NCBI GenBank assembly: GCA_002401735.1
Contig: NVTX01000059.1
Location: 3,926-11,221, forward strand
DNA length: 7,296 bases
Direction of reading: 5' to 3'
DNA from: Methylophilaceae bacterium
Lineage (GTDB): Bacteria; Pseudomonadota; Gammaproteobacteria; Burkholderiales; Methylophilaceae
Part shown: piece after piece, positions 7,091 to 7,296 of the stretch
How positions within the stretch are numbered: the first letter of the stretch is position 1
Layout: every line of letters starts with the position of its first letter
Program-made: the position numbers and the translations under genes
Notes under the pieces: model-generated
What the model saw: only the letters and a program-made list of their open reading frames with translations
Databases searched by the model: none
Told to the model about the DNA's origin: nothing

Positions 7091-7091
7091 C
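7083..7091. other. Probable chimeric junction
   Basis: Receptor coding on the minus strand stops making sense here and TPR-protein coding on the plus strand begins. GC content drops from about 43% (77 of 180 bases, 6901-7080) to about 32% (62 of 196 bases, 7101-7296). No transposase, inverted repeat or attachment-site feature marks the break, which fits an assembly or library chimera at least as well as a real rearrangement. Confidence 0.72.
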
Positions 7092-7296
7092 CCTAAACAG
7101 CTTAATGCATTGCAACTTGTAGCTTATAAAGCCGAACAAAACAAAGACTTTTTCTTGGCTAAACGTATTTATGAGAAAATAGCTAAATTAAGACCCAATG
7201 CAGCCCAATCGTATCGTGATTTGGCACTTATATATCAAGAGACAGGTTATTACCAAAAGGCATTAGAGATCTATAAGAATATTCAAAATAATAAAT
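7089..7296 (+). CDS. TPR-repeat protein fragment, both ends missing
   Basis: Sixty-nine residues on the plus strand, open to the right edge. They form two tetratricopeptide-like repeats: a degenerate one, VAYKAEQNKDFFLAKRIYEK followed by IAKLRPN, and a clear one, SYRDLALIYQETGYYQKALE followed by IYKNI, with the expected Tyr/Leu-Ala/Tyr/Gly/Ala/Tyr pattern. Composition is rich in Lys, Asn, Tyr and Ile and the DNA is AT-rich, unlike every other gene in the window. The RPNAAQSYRDLAL-type motif recalls large Bacteroidota TPR proteins, but that assignment is from memory only. The frame continues openly leftward to about 7020 through DNA that codes the receptor on the other strand, so no start can be assigned; ATG 7038 is in frame but lies in receptor sequence. 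The function is unknown. Confidence 0.72.

Noticed and set aside
7082..7126. Simple frameshift or stop mutation in the receptor gene
   Set aside because: A frameshift would leave receptor-like sequence in another minus-strand frame; instead the plus strand gives coherent TPR repeats with a different base composition.
1..7296. CRISPR array, tRNA, rRNA or insertion sequence
   Set aside because: No regularly spaced repeats, cloverleaf-like segments, rRNA-like stretches or transposase motifs were seen on either strand.

Overview
The window is a compact, almost entirely leftward (minus-strand) proteobacterial locus. It reads like a Gram-negative of moderate GC: about 43% by hand count over 6901-7080. 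The evidence is a TonB-dependent outer-membrane receptor, a sigma-54 enhancer-binding response regulator, formate-dependent PurT and a group II truncated haemoglobin. A betaproteobacterial methylotroph (Methylophilaceae-like) would fit the mix, but that is a guess from general family knowledge and not from any search.

In the order of transcription (right to left) the window holds: the 3' third of a TonB-dependent receptor (about 7090 to 6368); a 37-nt gap; an NtrC-family response regulator with REC, AAA+ and Fis-type HTH domains (6330-4915); a 52-nt gap carrying a good sigma-70-type promoter and a strong Shine-Dalgarno; purT (4862-3645); a truncated haemoglobin overlapping purT by 8 nt (3652-3233); and a 160-nt intergenic gap with a weak sigma-54-like element. 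Then comes a tightly packed signalling operon: a membrane GAF/PAS histidine kinase (3072-856), a single-domain receiver (856-476), and the start of a further receiver-containing protein (479 to beyond the left edge). Both junctions in that operon are translationally coupled (TGATG and ATGA).

The signalling operon looks like one phosphorelay: a kinase without its own receiver, a stand-alone receiver, and a REC protein whose post-REC linker resembles the helical linker that leads into PAS/kinase output modules. The NtrC-like regulator has no dedicated kinase in view and carries GAFTNA in place of the canonical GAFTGA sigma-54 contact loop. PurT and the globin form a two-gene unit with their own predicted promoter.

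The strongest anomaly is at the right end. The receptor reading frame is convincing up to about position 7085-7090 and then turns into unrelated residues and a stop. From about 7089 the opposite strand encodes a TPR-repeat protein fragment in DNA of only about 32% GC. I read this as a chimeric join (assembly artefact or real rearrangement) between the proteobacterial locus and DNA of another, AT-rich source, possibly Bacteroidota. I found no tRNA, rRNA, CRISPR array, insertion sequence or convincing terminator.
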